DNA from: Deltaproteobacteria bacterium
GTDB lineage: Bacteria > Desulfobacterota > Desulfovibrionia > Desulfovibrionales > Desulfovibrionaceae
DNA: 64,000 bases
Assembly: GCA_031275645.1 (NCBI GenBank)
Contig: JAISOL010000012.1
Coordinates: 27,736-91,735, forward strand
Direction: 5' to 3'
The notes beneath the pieces are model-generated. The model made no database searches, had not been told where the DNA came from, and was given only the letters and a program-made list of their open reading frames with translations. The position numbers and the translations under genes were made by a program. Every line of letters begins with the position of its first letter. Position 1 is the first letter of the stretch. Below, in pieces: positions 1 through 9,688 of the stretch.

Positions 1-357
1 GCGGCTGTCTTTCTGGCGATCTGGTGCGGTTTTCTGGTCACCTCCATCGACAGCGTCCTGCGCCCCCTGATTCTGCGCGGCAACTCCAAGGTCTCCATTC
101 TTTTCATGTTCATGTCGATTTTCGGCGGCATCAAGGCCTTCGGCCCTCTGGGCATCATTTACGGCCCGCTTATTCTGGGTTTTGTGCTGGCCATGCTGAA
201 CATCTACTCTTCGGAATTCAGCCGCATGTCGAGCAGGAAAAAAGAAAGCGGCGCGGGCGCTGCCTCAGCTCCCCGCCCGCGCGCCCGCGTGCGCCTCCGC
301 TGGCGCGGAAGAGCCGGCCCCGGAAAGGCTTCCGGAGAATACAGGGCCCCAAGCTGA
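1..357 (+). CDS. AI-2E family transporter / PerM-like permease, C-terminal part (5' truncated by window edge)
   Basis: Open frame from base 1: AAVFLAIWCGFLVTSIDSVLRPLILRGNSKVSILFMFMSIFGGIKAFGPLGIIYGPLILGF, typical AI-2E/PerM C-terminal signature. Confidence 0.85.
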   Translation, partial: AAVFLAIWCGFLVTSIDSVLRPLILRGNSKVSILFMFMSIFGGIKAFGPLGIIYGPLILGFVLAMLNIYSSEFSRMSSRKKESGAGAASAPRPRARVRLRWRGRAGPGKASGEYRAPS

Positions 358-405
358 AGACAGTCAGGCTTCCGCCGGCGGAGCGGTTTTCCGTAAATTC
401 CAGCC

Positions 406-1197
406 TCACCATGTCGCCGCGCTGTTGAGGGTACGGGGGAAATCATTTTCCCCGGCGCCGGTCAGGGTGCGCAAAAGCTCCCCCGGGACATCTCCGGCGT
501 TTTTCCCGGCGTCCTCCAGTTCATCCAGATTGTAGCAGGCGCTGTTGACGCCGTTCTGGTAGAAGGAGACGGCGTCGGCAAAAGCCAGCACATCTTCCGG
601 ATCGTGGGTGATGATGATGGTGGGGATATTGAAACGGGCCAGCAGTTGTCCGCACTGGGCGCGCACTCTGTCCCGCAGCAGCGGGTCCAGGGCCGAGAAG
701 GGCTCATCCAGGAGCAGCAGTTCCGGCTGTCCGGCCAAGGCCCTGGCCAGGGCCACGCGCTGCTTCTGCCCGCCGGAGATGTGCGCCGGGTAGCGTCCGG
801 CCAGTTGCTCCAGTTCAAAGCCCCGCAGCAGCTCATCCGTCCTTTCGCCGGTTTTTATGCCCTTGCGGGTCTGCCAGCGGGTCTTCAGGGAAAATTCTAT
901 GTTCTGGCGCACGGTAAGATGGGGGAAGATGGCGTAATCCTGAAAAAGATAGCCCAGGTTACGCTTGCGGGCGGGCAGGCAGAATCCGCGTTCGCTGTCG
1001 TAAAGCACGCGTCCGCCCACGCGGATGAAGCCTTCCTGGGGCAGGAAAAGTCCGGCCACGGCTTGCAGGGTAAGGGTCTTGCCCGAACCGGAAGCTCCGA
1101 AAAAAGCCAGGCGGCGCTGAGGAGCGGAGAGGGCGACGCGTAGCTGAAAGCCGCCCAGGCGCGCCGGAAAGGCGTGGCGGAAGCGTATGTCGATCAC
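406..1197 (-). CDS. modC: Molybdate/tungstate-type ABC transporter ATP-binding protein (ModC-like)
   Basis: Walker A GASGSGKT, signature SGGQKQRVALARAL, Walker B LLLLDEPFSALD; probable GTG start at 1197 overlapping the modB stop (GTGA); the longer 406..1944 ORF is frame read-through. Confidence 0.8.
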   Translation of the reverse strand: MIDIRFRHAFPARLGGFQLRVALSAPQRRLAFFGASGSGKTLTLQAVAGLFLPQEGFIRVGGRVLYDSERGFCLPARKRNLGYLFQDYAIFPHLTVRQNIEFSLKTRWQTRKGIKTGERTDELLRGFELEQLAGRYPAHISGGQKQRVALARALAGQPELLLLDEPFSALDPLLRDRVRAQCGQLLARFNIPTIIITHDPEDVLAFADAVSFYQNGVNSACYNLDELEDAGKNAGDVPGELLRTLTGAGENDFPRTLNSAATW

Positions 1198-1901
1198 AGG
1201 CGTGCTCCCTGGGAAAAACGCCGGCTGGTCAGGCTTTCCGCCAGCACCAGGAGCGAGGCGCACAAAACGGAGGTAAGCAGAACCAGGGCCAGGGCCCTGG
1301 AGTCGTCTCCAGCCTGGAAAGTGGCGTAAATGGCCAGCGAAAGGGTCTGCGTCCGGCCCGGAATATTCCCCGCGATCATCAGGGTGGCGCCGAATTCGCC
1401 CATGCCTCTGGCAAAGGCCAGGCTGACTCCGGCCGCTATGCTCCTCCAGGCCAGAGGCATGGAAACCTTGTAAAAAACCTCCCACTCCGAGGCCCCCAGA
1501 GTACGGGCGGCGTTTTCCAGGTTGTGATCCACGGATTCCAGGGCGGCTCTGGAAGCGCGGTAGGTCAGGGGAAAAATCACGACCGTGGCCGCCACCACCG
1601 CCCCCTTCCAGGAAAAAATCAGGGAAATGCCAAGTTCCTGCAGCAGTGGGCCGATCAAGCCCTTTCTCCCCACAAGCAGGATCAGGCAATAGCCGATTAC
1701 CGTGGGAGGCAGAACCAGAGGCAGGGCGCAGAGCGCGTCCACAACGCTTCTGCCCCTTGGCCGCCTGGCCGGCGCAAGGCCGCGCGTCATGCCCCAGGCC
1801 AGACCCAGGCCCAGGCAGGCGGAGACGAGCGTGGCTATCCCGGCCACCCTGAGGGTAAGCAGAATGCAGGCCAGAAGAGCCGGATCCGAAAAATTTTCCA
1901 T
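1194..1901 (-). CDS. modB: Molybdate/tungstate ABC transporter permease (ModB-like)
   Basis: 235 aa, multiple TM segments, EAA-type motif NAARTLGASEWEVFYKVSMPLAWRSIAAG. Confidence 0.85.
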   Translation of the reverse strand: MENFSDPALLACILLTLRVAGIATLVSACLGLGLAWGMTRGLAPARRPRGRSVVDALCALPLVLPPTVIGYCLILLVGRKGLIGPLLQELGISLIFSWKGAVVAATVVIFPLTYRASRAALESVDHNLENAARTLGASEWEVFYKVSMPLAWRSIAAGVSLAFARGMGEFGATLMIAGNIPGRTQTLSLAIYATFQAGDDSRALALVLLTSVLCASLLVLAESLTSRRFSQGARL

Positions 1902-1904
1902 AGC

Positions 1905-1922
1905 GGATATTATGTAATATCC
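1905..1922. promoter_or_regulatory. Perfect inverted repeat GGATATTA-TG-TAATATCC upstream of modB, candidate molybdate/tungstate-responsive operator
   Basis: 8-bp perfect arms, 2-bp spacer, 3 bp upstream of the modB ATG. Confidence 0.55.
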
Positions 1923-2027
1923 AGCGGATGAACAACATTGTCACGAATAGGCGCCAAAAGGTGACGGCCGTCGCAAGCCCGCCTTCCCGCCGGCGAAATT
2001 TGCCTTGCGGCGGGAACAGCGGTACAG

Positions 2028-4766
2028 GTGGCGGATATGTCCGCCGAGAACAACCCCTGCTCCCGCCTTTTGCTGCGGCAGATACTTCTGCTCGCCGCTC
2101 TGGCCGGAGTGTGCGCGTCCCGTTTTTTCCAACCCGGGCTGCTGGCCTTCCTGCTTCTGCTTCTGCATCAGGAGGAGCGCATACGCGGCCTGCGGGGGTG
2201 GCTCCTGCGCGGGCTTTTTCTGGCCGCGGCGGGCTTGGCCTTTGGCGGCGGCGCTCTCTATGCGGAACTGCGCGCCCCTTCCCTTCCGGAATTCCCGGAA
2301 GAGCTGCGCAAAGCCTTTGACCCTGACCTGGCCCCGCCGCGCGGGAGCGGAGCGGAAGCCGATCCCTTTCGGCAGGGACTGCGCCTGCGGGCCACGGTAC
2401 AAAGCGTGCAGGGCAGGCGGGATCGCAATCTGCGGATCATTCTGGAGCGGGCGCGATTTCTCCCGGAGCCGGCGGCATTTCCCGGGCTTGTTCCGGGCAA
2501 AATTCTCTTTACCTGGCATGAACCCGTGACTCCAGAGGGCAGAAAGCCGCCGCCGCCGGATCTTCCTTTCCGCCGGGGAGAGGCCCCCCGGAGGGAGGCG
2601 GGGGCAAAAGCGGCTGCCGCCGGAGAGGAGAATCTTCCGGATGGAGTCTGGAGGGAGCGCAGACCGGCGCCGGGGGACAGGCTGGAGCTTGTCCTGCGCC
2701 TGCGCGAAATCCGCGGCCCGCATAATCCCGGCCTGCCGGAAATTGAAAGCTACTGGGCCGACCGGGGGGCAGGCCTGCGCGCCTGGGCTGAAGGCGACAA
2801 ACCCTGGCCGCTCTTTCTGGGGCGCGAAGCGGAAAGCCTCCCGGCGCGTCTCCGGCACACGGCGGCTCTCTGGCGGGAGGAATTGCGCCTGGGCGTTCTG
2901 GAAGCCCTGCCTCAGGACGGGGACCGGCTCCGCAACGGGGCGGAATTGATTCCGGCCCTGCTTTTCGGGGATCAATACCTTCTGGACGGCGGCGACGCCG
3001 AGCTCTTTGCCCGCTCCACTCTGGCGCACAGTCTGGCCCTCTCGGGGCTGCATCTGGGCTATGCCGCCGGCCTGGGTTCTCTGGCCGCGCTCCTGCTCTA
3101 CAGGCTGTTTCCCGGTCTGGCCCTCCGCCTGCCCCGTCAGAAGGGTTGCGTCCTGGCCGGGTTCGCGCCCGCTCTGGCCTATCTCTGGCTGGGCTCGGCT
3201 CCGCCTTCCCTCCTGCGCGCTTTTCTGATGCTGGCTTTCATAGGTCTGTTCCTGTGCCGCGGGCGCCCCCACGCTCCGGGTGACGCCCTGATCCTGGCCG
3301 TGGCCCTGATAGTGCTGCTTGATCCCGCGGCGCTCTTCGATCTGAGCCTGCAGCTTTCGGCCTTGTGCATTGCCGCCCTTGTTCTGTGCTCTCCCCTTTA
3401 CAGAGCGGGCCGGAGCCGCCGGCGCGCCTCCTCAGGGAGGAAATTTCCCGTAAACCTTGTCCTGAAGGGACTGCGGGCCCTTCTGCTCGTCTTCCTGAGC
3501 AGCCTCGCCATCCAGACGGCCCTGGCCCCTCTGCTTGCCAGAGCTTTCGGCCAGCTCGGTCTGGCCCTGCCTCTTAACCTGCTCTGGCTGCCGGTATTGG
3601 GGCTGCTGGTCATGCCCGCCTCTTTTCTGGGCCTGCTGGCCGCCGGCCTGCACCTGGAGGGCGCGGCCGGGCTTCTCTTTTATCTGGCTTCCCTCCCCTG
3701 CGACCTGCTGCTCCGGATTCTGCGCCTGCTGGATGAAAGCGGGCTTCTGCCGGTATTCTGCCCGCCCCGGCCGCACTGGCTGAGCATTATGGCCTACTGG
3801 TTCATTCTGGCGCTGCTTCCGTCGCTGTACGTCCGGAGAGGACAAGGCGCCTCCTTCGGAGGCGGCCCGCTTCTCAAATTTTTCTGCGCTCTCCTCCTGC
3901 TCGCCGCTCCCTGCCTCTGGCAGCAGTACGACGCCGCGCGGGACGCGCTACGCCTGCGCCTGCTGGATGTGGGGCAGGGGCAGGCCGTTCTTTTGGAGTG
4001 GAAGGGCGGCAAACGCCTGCTTCTGGACGGCGGAGGGAGCAATTCCCCCCGCTTTGATCCCGGCCGCCGGATAGTAGCGGCCACGCTCGCCGACAACCGC
4101 TTTCCGTCTCTGGATTACATGCTGGCCTCGCACCTGGACGTGGACCACGCCAGGGGGCTGCTTTTTCTTCTGCGCCATATCCCGGTCACTTATTACGGCG
4201 ACAACGGGCAGATCCCGGACAGGAGCTTTTCGCGCGAAATTCTGGCTCTGCTCAAGGAAAGGGGACTGCGGCGCGAAGTCTTCAAGGCCGGGGATCGCCT
4301 GTTTCTGGAAGAGGATCTCTGGCTGGAGTTTCTGCACCCGGCGGAGGGGATTACCTCCGGCGGCGGCAACAATTCTTCTCTGGTCATCCGGCTGGTCTGG
4401 AGGGGAAGGGGGCTGGCGCTGCTTTGCGGGGATGTGGAAAAAAGCGGGCAGCGGAGCGTCCTGCGCCGCCTGCGTTCCTCCGGCGGCGGGGATATGAGGG
4501 CGGATATAGTCCTGGCTCCGCATCACGGTTCCGCCGGCGCCCTTTTACCGGACTTTTACCTGGCTGCGCGGCCGCGCCTTGTTCTGGCCAGCGCCGGCTA
4601 CGCCAATCCCTGGAATTTTCCTTCTCTCCAGGTGCGCGCCGCCCTGCGCGAGCTGGGCATTCCCCTGCTGGACACGGCCGCTTGCGGGCAGATTACGGTG
4701 GAGTGGGCCGGAGCGCGAGCGGAACCCGAAGTGCGGACTTCCCGCGGCGGCCTCTGGAAGGAGTAA
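2028..4766 (+). CDS. comEC: DNA internalization-related competence protein ComEC/Rec2
   Basis: 912 aa; competence domain (SLALSGLHLGYAAG), multiple TMs, C-terminal metallo-beta-lactamase domain (LLDVGQGQAVLLE, ASHLDVDHARG, LAPHHGS). Confidence 0.92.
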   Translation: MADMSAENNPCSRLLLRQILLLAALAGVCASRFFQPGLLAFLLLLLHQEERIRGLRGWLLRGLFLAAAGLAFGGGALYAELRAPSLPEFPEELRKAFDPDLAPPRGSGAEADPFRQGLRLRATVQSVQGRRDRNLRIILERARFLPEPAAFPGLVPGKILFTWHEPVTPEGRKPPPPDLPFRRGEAPRREAGAKAAAAGEENLPDGVWRERRPAPGDRLELVLRLREIRGPHNPGLPEIESYWADRGAGLRAWAEGDKPWPLFLGREAESLPARLRHTAALWREELRLGVLEALPQDGDRLRNGAELIPALLFGDQYLLDGGDAELFARSTLAHSLALSGLHLGYAAGLGSLAALLLYRLFPGLALRLPRQKGCVLAGFAPALAYLWLGSAPPSLLRAFLMLAFIGLFLCRGRPHAPGDALILAVALIVLLDPAALFDLSLQLSALCIAALVLCSPLYRAGRSRRRASSGRKFPVNLVLKGLRALLLVFLSSLAIQTALAPLLARAFGQLGLALPLNLLWLPVLGLLVMPASFLGLLAAGLHLEGAAGLLFYLASLPCDLLLRILRLLDESGLLPVFCPPRPHWLSIMAYWFILALLPSLYVRRGQGASFGGGPLLKFFCALLLLAAPCLWQQYDAARDALRLRLLDVGQGQAVLLEWKGGKRLLLDGGGSNSPRFDPGRRIVAATLADNRFPSLDYMLASHLDVDHARGLLFLLRHIPVTYYGDNGQIPDRSFSREILALLKERGLRREVFKAGDRLFLEEDLWLEFLHPAEGITSGGGNNSSLVIRLVWRGRGLALLCGDVEKSGQRSVLRRLRSSGGGDMRADIVLAPHHGSAGALLPDFYLAARPRLVLASAGYANPWNFPSLQVRAALRELGIPLLDTAACGQITVEWAGARAEPEVRTSRGGLWKE

Positions 4767-4775
4767 AAAAAATAC

Positions 4776-5978
4776 TTGTTACAAGCTATAAAAAGTGGCA
4801 GAGAGGCCTTAAAATGCATGGGGCTGGAGCGGCTGAACCCCGCCGGGACAGCGCCGGGGGAGAAACAGGTGGAAAGCAGGGGCGGACCAATCTTGGAAAT
4901 GCGCGGCGTCAGCAAAAACTATGGTTCCACCATAGCCCTGCACGACGTGAATCTGCATGTGGCCAACGGCGAATTTCTGACTTTGCTTGGCCCATCCGGT
5001 TGCGGCAAGACCACCATCCTGCGCCTGTTTTCCGGTTTTGAGACGCCCACCAGGGGCGAGCTGCTTCTCAACGGGCAGGTGATCAACGACATTGTGCCGG
5101 AAAAACGCAAACTGAACACGGTATTTCAGAACTATGCCCTGTTTCCGCACATGACGGTACGGGAAAACGTGGCTTTCGGCCTGCGCATGCAGAAGAGGCC
5201 CAAAGACGAAATAAACCGGCGCGTACGGGAAGCTCTGCATATGGTGCACCTGGAAAACCTGGCCGACCGCAGGCCGGCCCAGCTTTCCGGCGGCCAGCAG
5301 CAGCGCGTGGCCATAGCCAGGGCCGTAATCAACAATCCCCTGGTTCTGCTTCTGGACGAGCCTTTCAGCGCCCTGGACTTCAAACTGCGCAAACAGATGC
5401 AGTTTGAGATAAAGCACTTGCAGCGCCAGCTTGGAATAACCTTTGTCTTTGTCACGCATGACCAGGAAGAAGCCTTTGCCATGTCCGACCGGGTGGTGGT
5501 GATGAACGAAGGCTATATCGAGCAGATCGGCACGCCCAAGGAGATCTACGAAGAACCGGAAAGCCTTTTTGTGGCCCGTTTTGTGGGTGAAATAAATATC
5601 CTGGAAGGTGTCATTCTGGAGGTGCAGGAAAATAACTCCTACCTTGCGGAGGTGGAGGGCGTGGTCTTCCCCCTGCGCACCCGGCGTGAATTCGCCAGGG
5701 GAGAAAAAGTGAGGGTGCTGCTCCGCCCGGAAGACATCAAGATCTACCATGCTCACGAGGTAAGCGCGCCCAGCCGCTTCCTTCAGGGGAGGATCAACGA
5801 AAGCGTGTACAAGGGAGCCACGGTTGACGTCTCCATTACCCTGGACAACGGCACAAAAATCCAGTCCGCCGAATTTTTCAACGAGGATGATGCCGATATC
5901 AGCTACAACGCCGGCGAGCGGGTGAGCGTGAGCTGGGTGGCCGGCTGGGAAGTGGTGCTGGACCATGCTGCAGAATAA
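4776..5978 (+). CDS. potA: Spermidine/putrescine ABC transporter ATP-binding protein PotA (start uncertain; GTG at 4869 plausible)
   Basis: GPSGCGKTTILRL, LSGGQQQRVAIARA, LLLLDEPFSALD, C-terminal TOBE region; followed by potBCD. Confidence 0.9.
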   Translation: MLQAIKSGREALKCMGLERLNPAGTAPGEKQVESRGGPILEMRGVSKNYGSTIALHDVNLHVANGEFLTLLGPSGCGKTTILRLFSGFETPTRGELLLNGQVINDIVPEKRKLNTVFQNYALFPHMTVRENVAFGLRMQKRPKDEINRRVREALHMVHLENLADRRPAQLSGGQQQRVAIARAVINNPLVLLLDEPFSALDFKLRKQMQFEIKHLQRQLGITFVFVTHDQEEAFAMSDRVVVMNEGYIEQIGTPKEIYEEPESLFVARFVGEINILEGVILEVQENNSYLAEVEGVVFPLRTRREFARGEKVRVLLRPEDIKIYHAHEVSAPSRFLQGRINESVYKGATVDVSITLDNGTKIQSAEFFNEDDADISYNAGERVSVSWVAGWEVVLDHAAE

Positions 5979-6870
5979 GGGCTTCCGCTTTTTCAGCATA
6001 ACCACGGTATGCATATGGCTGGGCGTGTTCGCCCTTCTGCCCAACATGGCCCTCTTTCTGGTATCTTTCCTGGATAGGACGGATACCTCCTTTTTCATCC
6101 CGGTGCTGACCCTGGACAACTACCTGCGCCTTTTTGCCCCGGCTTTTATCAGAATATTGCTGAAATCCCTGGCTCTGGCCTGCGTCAGCACCCTGACCTG
6201 CCTCATTCTGGGCTACCCCTTCGCCTACCTCCTGGCCCGTTCCAACCGGCGCGTGCGCCCCTGGCTTTTTCTGCTGGTGATTATCCCCTTCTGGACCAAT
6301 TCCCTGGTGCGCACCTACGCCATTTTCACCATTCTGCAGAACAACGGAGTGCTGAATACCTTGTTCAACCGGCTGGGCCTTGTGGAAGGCAATTTTTCTC
6401 TCATGTACACCAATTTCTCCGTCTTCATGGGCCTGACCTACACCTTGCTGCCGTTTATGATCCTGCCTCTGTACGCCTCCATTGAGAAGCTGAATCTGCG
6501 GCTGCTGGAAGCGGCCAAAGATCTGGGCGCCGGCCCCGTGCGCTCTTTTCTGCATGTCACCCTGCCCCTGACCCTGCCCGGCATCGCGGCCGGAAGCATC
6601 CTGGTCTTTCTGCCTTCTCTCAGCCTCTTCTATGTGCCGGAAATTCTGGGGGGCATCAACTACCGCCTGCTGGGCTCTTTCATCCAGTACAATTTCAGCA
6701 AGGGAGCCAACTGGCCCGTGGGGGCGGCGGCCAGCACGGTACTCACCCTGCTTCTCCTTCTCATGGCCGTCTTTTACCGTCTGGCCGGCAGGAACGAGAG
6801 AGAGGGAGGGGCCGCCGCCCTTTCCGCCCCCGGAGGACAGACCGCGCCGGCGCGAGTGGAGCGCGGCTGA
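5965..6870 (+). CDS. potB: Spermidine/putrescine ABC transporter permease PotB
   Basis: 301 aa, EAAKDLGAGPVRSFLHVTLPLTLPGIAAG motif; overlaps potA 3' end. Confidence 0.9.
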   Translation: MLQNKGFRFFSITTVCIWLGVFALLPNMALFLVSFLDRTDTSFFIPVLTLDNYLRLFAPAFIRILLKSLALACVSTLTCLILGYPFAYLLARSNRRVRPWLFLLVIIPFWTNSLVRTYAIFTILQNNGVLNTLFNRLGLVEGNFSLMYTNFSVFMGLTYTLLPFMILPLYASIEKLNLRLLEAAKDLGAGPVRSFLHVTLPLTLPGIAAGSILVFLPSLSLFYVPEILGGINYRLLGSFIQYNFSKGANWPVGAAASTVLTLLLLLMAVFYRLAGRNEREGGAAALSAPGGQTAPARVERG

Positions 6871-6878
6871 GGACGGGC

Positions 6879-7655
6879 ATGAAGAAAACCCCCTATGTCT
6901 ATCTTTGGCTGATCTACGCCTTTTTGTACGCGCCCATAGTGGTGGTCATAGTCTATTCCTTCAACAAGGCCCGCCTGAGCAAAGACTGGCGGGGATTCAC
7001 CTGGCAATGGTACGAATCCCTGTTCTCCAACCAGCCTCTCATCGACTCGGCCCTGAACTCCCTGTTTCTGGCCCTGTGCGTGGCCTGCCTCGCCACTTTT
7101 CTGGGAACCCTGGCCGCCCTGTGCATACACCGCTACCATTTCACCGGTAAACGCGCCTTGCAGGGGAGCATTTACCTGCTCACCATCTCGCCGGACATAG
7201 TCATGGGCATATCCCTGCTCATTCTCTTTGTCTCGGTGAACATTCCCCTGGGTTTTGTGAGCCTGCTTCTGGGGCACGTCACTATGGCCATGCCCTTTGT
7301 GACCGTGACCGTGCTCGCCCGCCTGGACTCCTTTGACGAAAATCTCATCGAGGCGGCGCGGGACCTGGGGGCTTCCGAAGCCAAATCCTTCCTGCATGTG
7401 CTGTTGCCCCTGACCATGCCGGGCATTGCCGCGGGCTGGCTTCTGAGCTTCACCCTTTCCATGGACGACGTGATTCTCAGCGTCTTCCTCTGCGGCCCCG
7501 GCTTTGAGGTGCTGCCCCTGGAAATGTATTCCCTGGTTCTGCGTTCCCAGCCGAGCATAAACGCCCTGAGCACAATCATGTTCCTCATGACTCTGCTTCT
7601 GATACTGCTGGCGCAGTTCCTGGCCCACCCGCGTAAAAAGGCGAAAAAGCCCTGA
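6879..7655 (+). CDS. potC: Spermidine/putrescine ABC transporter permease PotC
   Basis: 258 aa, EAARDLGASEAKSFLHVLLPLTMPGIAAGWLLSFTLSMDD. Confidence 0.9.
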   Translation: MKKTPYVYLWLIYAFLYAPIVVVIVYSFNKARLSKDWRGFTWQWYESLFSNQPLIDSALNSLFLALCVACLATFLGTLAALCIHRYHFTGKRALQGSIYLLTISPDIVMGISLLILFVSVNIPLGFVSLLLGHVTMAMPFVTVTVLARLDSFDENLIEAARDLGASEAKSFLHVLLPLTMPGIAAGWLLSFTLSMDDVILSVFLCGPGFEVLPLEMYSLVLRSQPSINALSTIMFLMTLLLILLAQFLAHPRKKAKKP

Positions 7656-7693
7656 ACGGCCCTTTGCTTATACCCCAAAAAAGGAGAAAACAC

Positions 7694-8743
7694 GTGAAAC
7701 GCGCCTTGTCCCTGCTTACCGTCCTGCTTTTGACCGCCCTGTTCCTCCCTCCTTCCGTCCCCGCCCTGGCGGCCGGAAAAGTGATTATTTACAACTGGTC
7801 CGAGTATATACCGGACGACGTGCTGGAGGCCTTCACCAAGGAAACCGGCATTGAAGTGGTTTACACCACCTATGAATCCAACGAGAGCATGCACGACAAG
7901 CTCCTGATTCAGAAAGGACGGGGTTACGATCTGGTCTGTCCCAGCACCTATTTCATCCCGCAGATGATCAAGGAAGGGCTGGCCCTGAAGATCGATAAAA
8001 AACGCATTCCCAACCTGAAGAACGTGGACCCCAAGCTTCTGAATCAGGAGTTCGACCCGGACAACCGGTACAGCATCCCCTACATGTGGGGCAACTACGG
8101 GCTCATCTTCAACTCGGCCCTGGTCAAAAACGCCGTGACAAGCTGGAATGATCTGCTCCGCCCGGAGTTCAAGGGCAAGATCATGCTTTACGACGATCCC
8201 CGCATGACTATGGGCATAGCCCTTCTGGCCACCGGCGCGAGCCTCAACAGCACCAAGGAATCCGAGATCAGGGCCGCTTACGAATTTCTGCTCAAGCTGC
8301 GCGACCCCAAGAACGTCTTTGACGTTACGGCGGCCAAAAACGTCATGGTCAACAACCACTCCGTCATCGGCGGCATCTGGAACGGAGACGCGCAGGTGGC
8401 TATGGATGAAAACAGCGATCTCGTCTATATATATCCCAAGGAAGGAGTGCCCCTCTGGATGGACAGTTTTGTCATACCCTCGGGAGCGGACAACGTGGAT
8501 AACGCCTACGCCTTCATCAATTTTATGCTGCGCCCGGAAATGGCCCTGCGCAGCGTGGAGGAATACCGCTATTCCAGTCCCAACCTGGGCACCCTGGAGC
8601 TTATGGACAAGAAGATGCGGGAAAGCCGTCTGCTCAACCCCACGGCGGATGACCTCAGGAACGCCGTTATGCTGAACGGAGTGGGCGAGGCCAAGGCGCT
8701 TTACGATCTCTACTGGGAAAAATTCATAACCGACGCCAAATAG
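7694..8743 (+). CDS. potD: Spermidine/putrescine-binding periplasmic protein PotD
   Basis: GTG start after AAGGAG; signal peptide; KVIIYNWSEYIPDDVLEAFTKETGI typical of PotD/PotF. Confidence 0.92.
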   Translation: MKRALSLLTVLLLTALFLPPSVPALAAGKVIIYNWSEYIPDDVLEAFTKETGIEVVYTTYESNESMHDKLLIQKGRGYDLVCPSTYFIPQMIKEGLALKIDKKRIPNLKNVDPKLLNQEFDPDNRYSIPYMWGNYGLIFNSALVKNAVTSWNDLLRPEFKGKIMLYDDPRMTMGIALLATGASLNSTKESEIRAAYEFLLKLRDPKNVFDVTAAKNVMVNNHSVIGGIWNGDAQVAMDENSDLVYIYPKEGVPLWMDSFVIPSGADNVDNAYAFINFMLRPEMALRSVEEYRYSSPNLGTLELMDKKMRESRLLNPTADDLRNAVMLNGVGEAKALYDLYWEKFITDAK

Positions 8744-8744
8744 C

Positions 8745-8800
8745 CGCAAGGCGGGCTTTGCCCGTTGTTAAGCCGCTATTTGAGCGTCGATTGCTCCAGA
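8745..8800. repeat. Intergenic repeat copy (CCGCRAGGCKGGCTTTGCCCGYYGTTAAGC type)
   Basis: Closely similar to 20576-20625; both directly follow a stop codon. Confidence 0.5.
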
Positions 8801-8809
8801 GCGAATCCC

Positions 8810-8842
8810 TGCCTCCGGCGAGCCCGCCCCGCGCCGGAGGCA
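8810..8842. terminator. Strong GC hairpin downstream of potD (no clear U tract)
   Basis: TGCCTCCGGCG-N11-CGCCGGAGGCA, perfect 11-bp arms. Confidence 0.35.
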
Positions 8843-8904
8843 AGGGAGAGGGCGGCGGCTTTCCGAAGGCGCGGCCGGATCGGGGCTGGCCCCGGGAGGG
8901 CGTA

Positions 8905-9552
8905 ATGACGTCGAAAAACAGATATGCGCGCCGATCGCACATTTCCGAAGGAACTGTCCGGGATCTGATCAAACTGTTCGCGGAAGGAGAGACTTCCTCC
9001 GGCATTGCCCGGGCCCTCAAGCTCAACAGGAACACGGTAAACAGATACCTGACCGGCATCCGTAAGCGCATCGCCGTTTTCTGCGAGGCCGGATACCTTT
9101 CGAAAAGCGCCGATTACGAATTATATTGCGTGCAGATGCGCCAGTGCGACAGAGGTTACGACCCGAAGGAGGAGCAGGACGCCGCTACGTCTTTCGCCGT
9201 CATTATCTCCAGCGACAGCAGCCGGCTGCACGCGCAGATACTTTCCGGCGGCAGCTTGCCCGAAATGCTGGCCGCGGACGGCTGGATCCGGCACAACTGC
9301 CTCGGAGAGTTCGGCTATATGGGATTCTTCCGGCCGGAAAAGACAGAGAGCGGGGGATTCTCCCCTACCACGCGCTACCGCAAAATTCTCCGCCTCCGCG
9401 AATTGCTGCGCCAGCGCTTTTCCATTTTACGCGGCATACAGAGGCAGACCTTTTATTTGCATCTGAAAGAGTGCGAATTTCGCTGCAATTACTCCGGCAG
9501 GGATATTTACGCCGCCGTGCTGCGCATAATACAGGAAGATCCTCTGGATTGA
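8905..9552 (+). CDS. IS1595/ISXO2-like transposase-derived protein with lost catalytic motifs (domesticated or decayed)
   Basis: N-term SEGTVRDLIKLFAEGETSSGIARALKLNRNTVNRY and C-term FYLHLKECEFRCNYSGRDIYAAVLRII resemble IS1595-family ends; the expected ELDESYFG and NGIESFW catalytic blocks are absent. Confidence 0.65.
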   Translation: MTSKNRYARRSHISEGTVRDLIKLFAEGETSSGIARALKLNRNTVNRYLTGIRKRIAVFCEAGYLSKSADYELYCVQMRQCDRGYDPKEEQDAATSFAVIISSDSSRLHAQILSGGSLPEMLAADGWIRHNCLGEFGYMGFFRPEKTESGGFSPTTRYRKILRLRELLRQRFSILRGIQRQTFYLHLKECEFRCNYSGRDIYAAVLRIIQEDPLD

Positions 9553-9688
9553 CGCCCGGAAATTGCAGCCGGGCGCGCCGTGCATCCCCGCTCCCGAAGG
9601 GCCGGGTTTCACGGCGCGCCGGATAAACGGGGATATTGCCGGAGCGAACATTTCCGTTTGCAAAGCGGCTTGATAAGATTTATAAGTC

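Noticed and set aside
406-1944. Single 512-aa minus-strand ORF as one fused protein
   Set aside because: Only the part below 1197 has ABC ATPase sequence; the upstream portion is an out-of-frame reading of modB
1941-3272. Long antisense ORFs opposite comEC and elsewhere (e.g. 4809..6119, 7172..8749, 21034..22323, 31829..33229, 38610..39938, 40174..43011)
   Set aside because: Low-complexity Q/G/R/H-rich translations antisense to well-supported genes, typical of high-GC spurious ORFs
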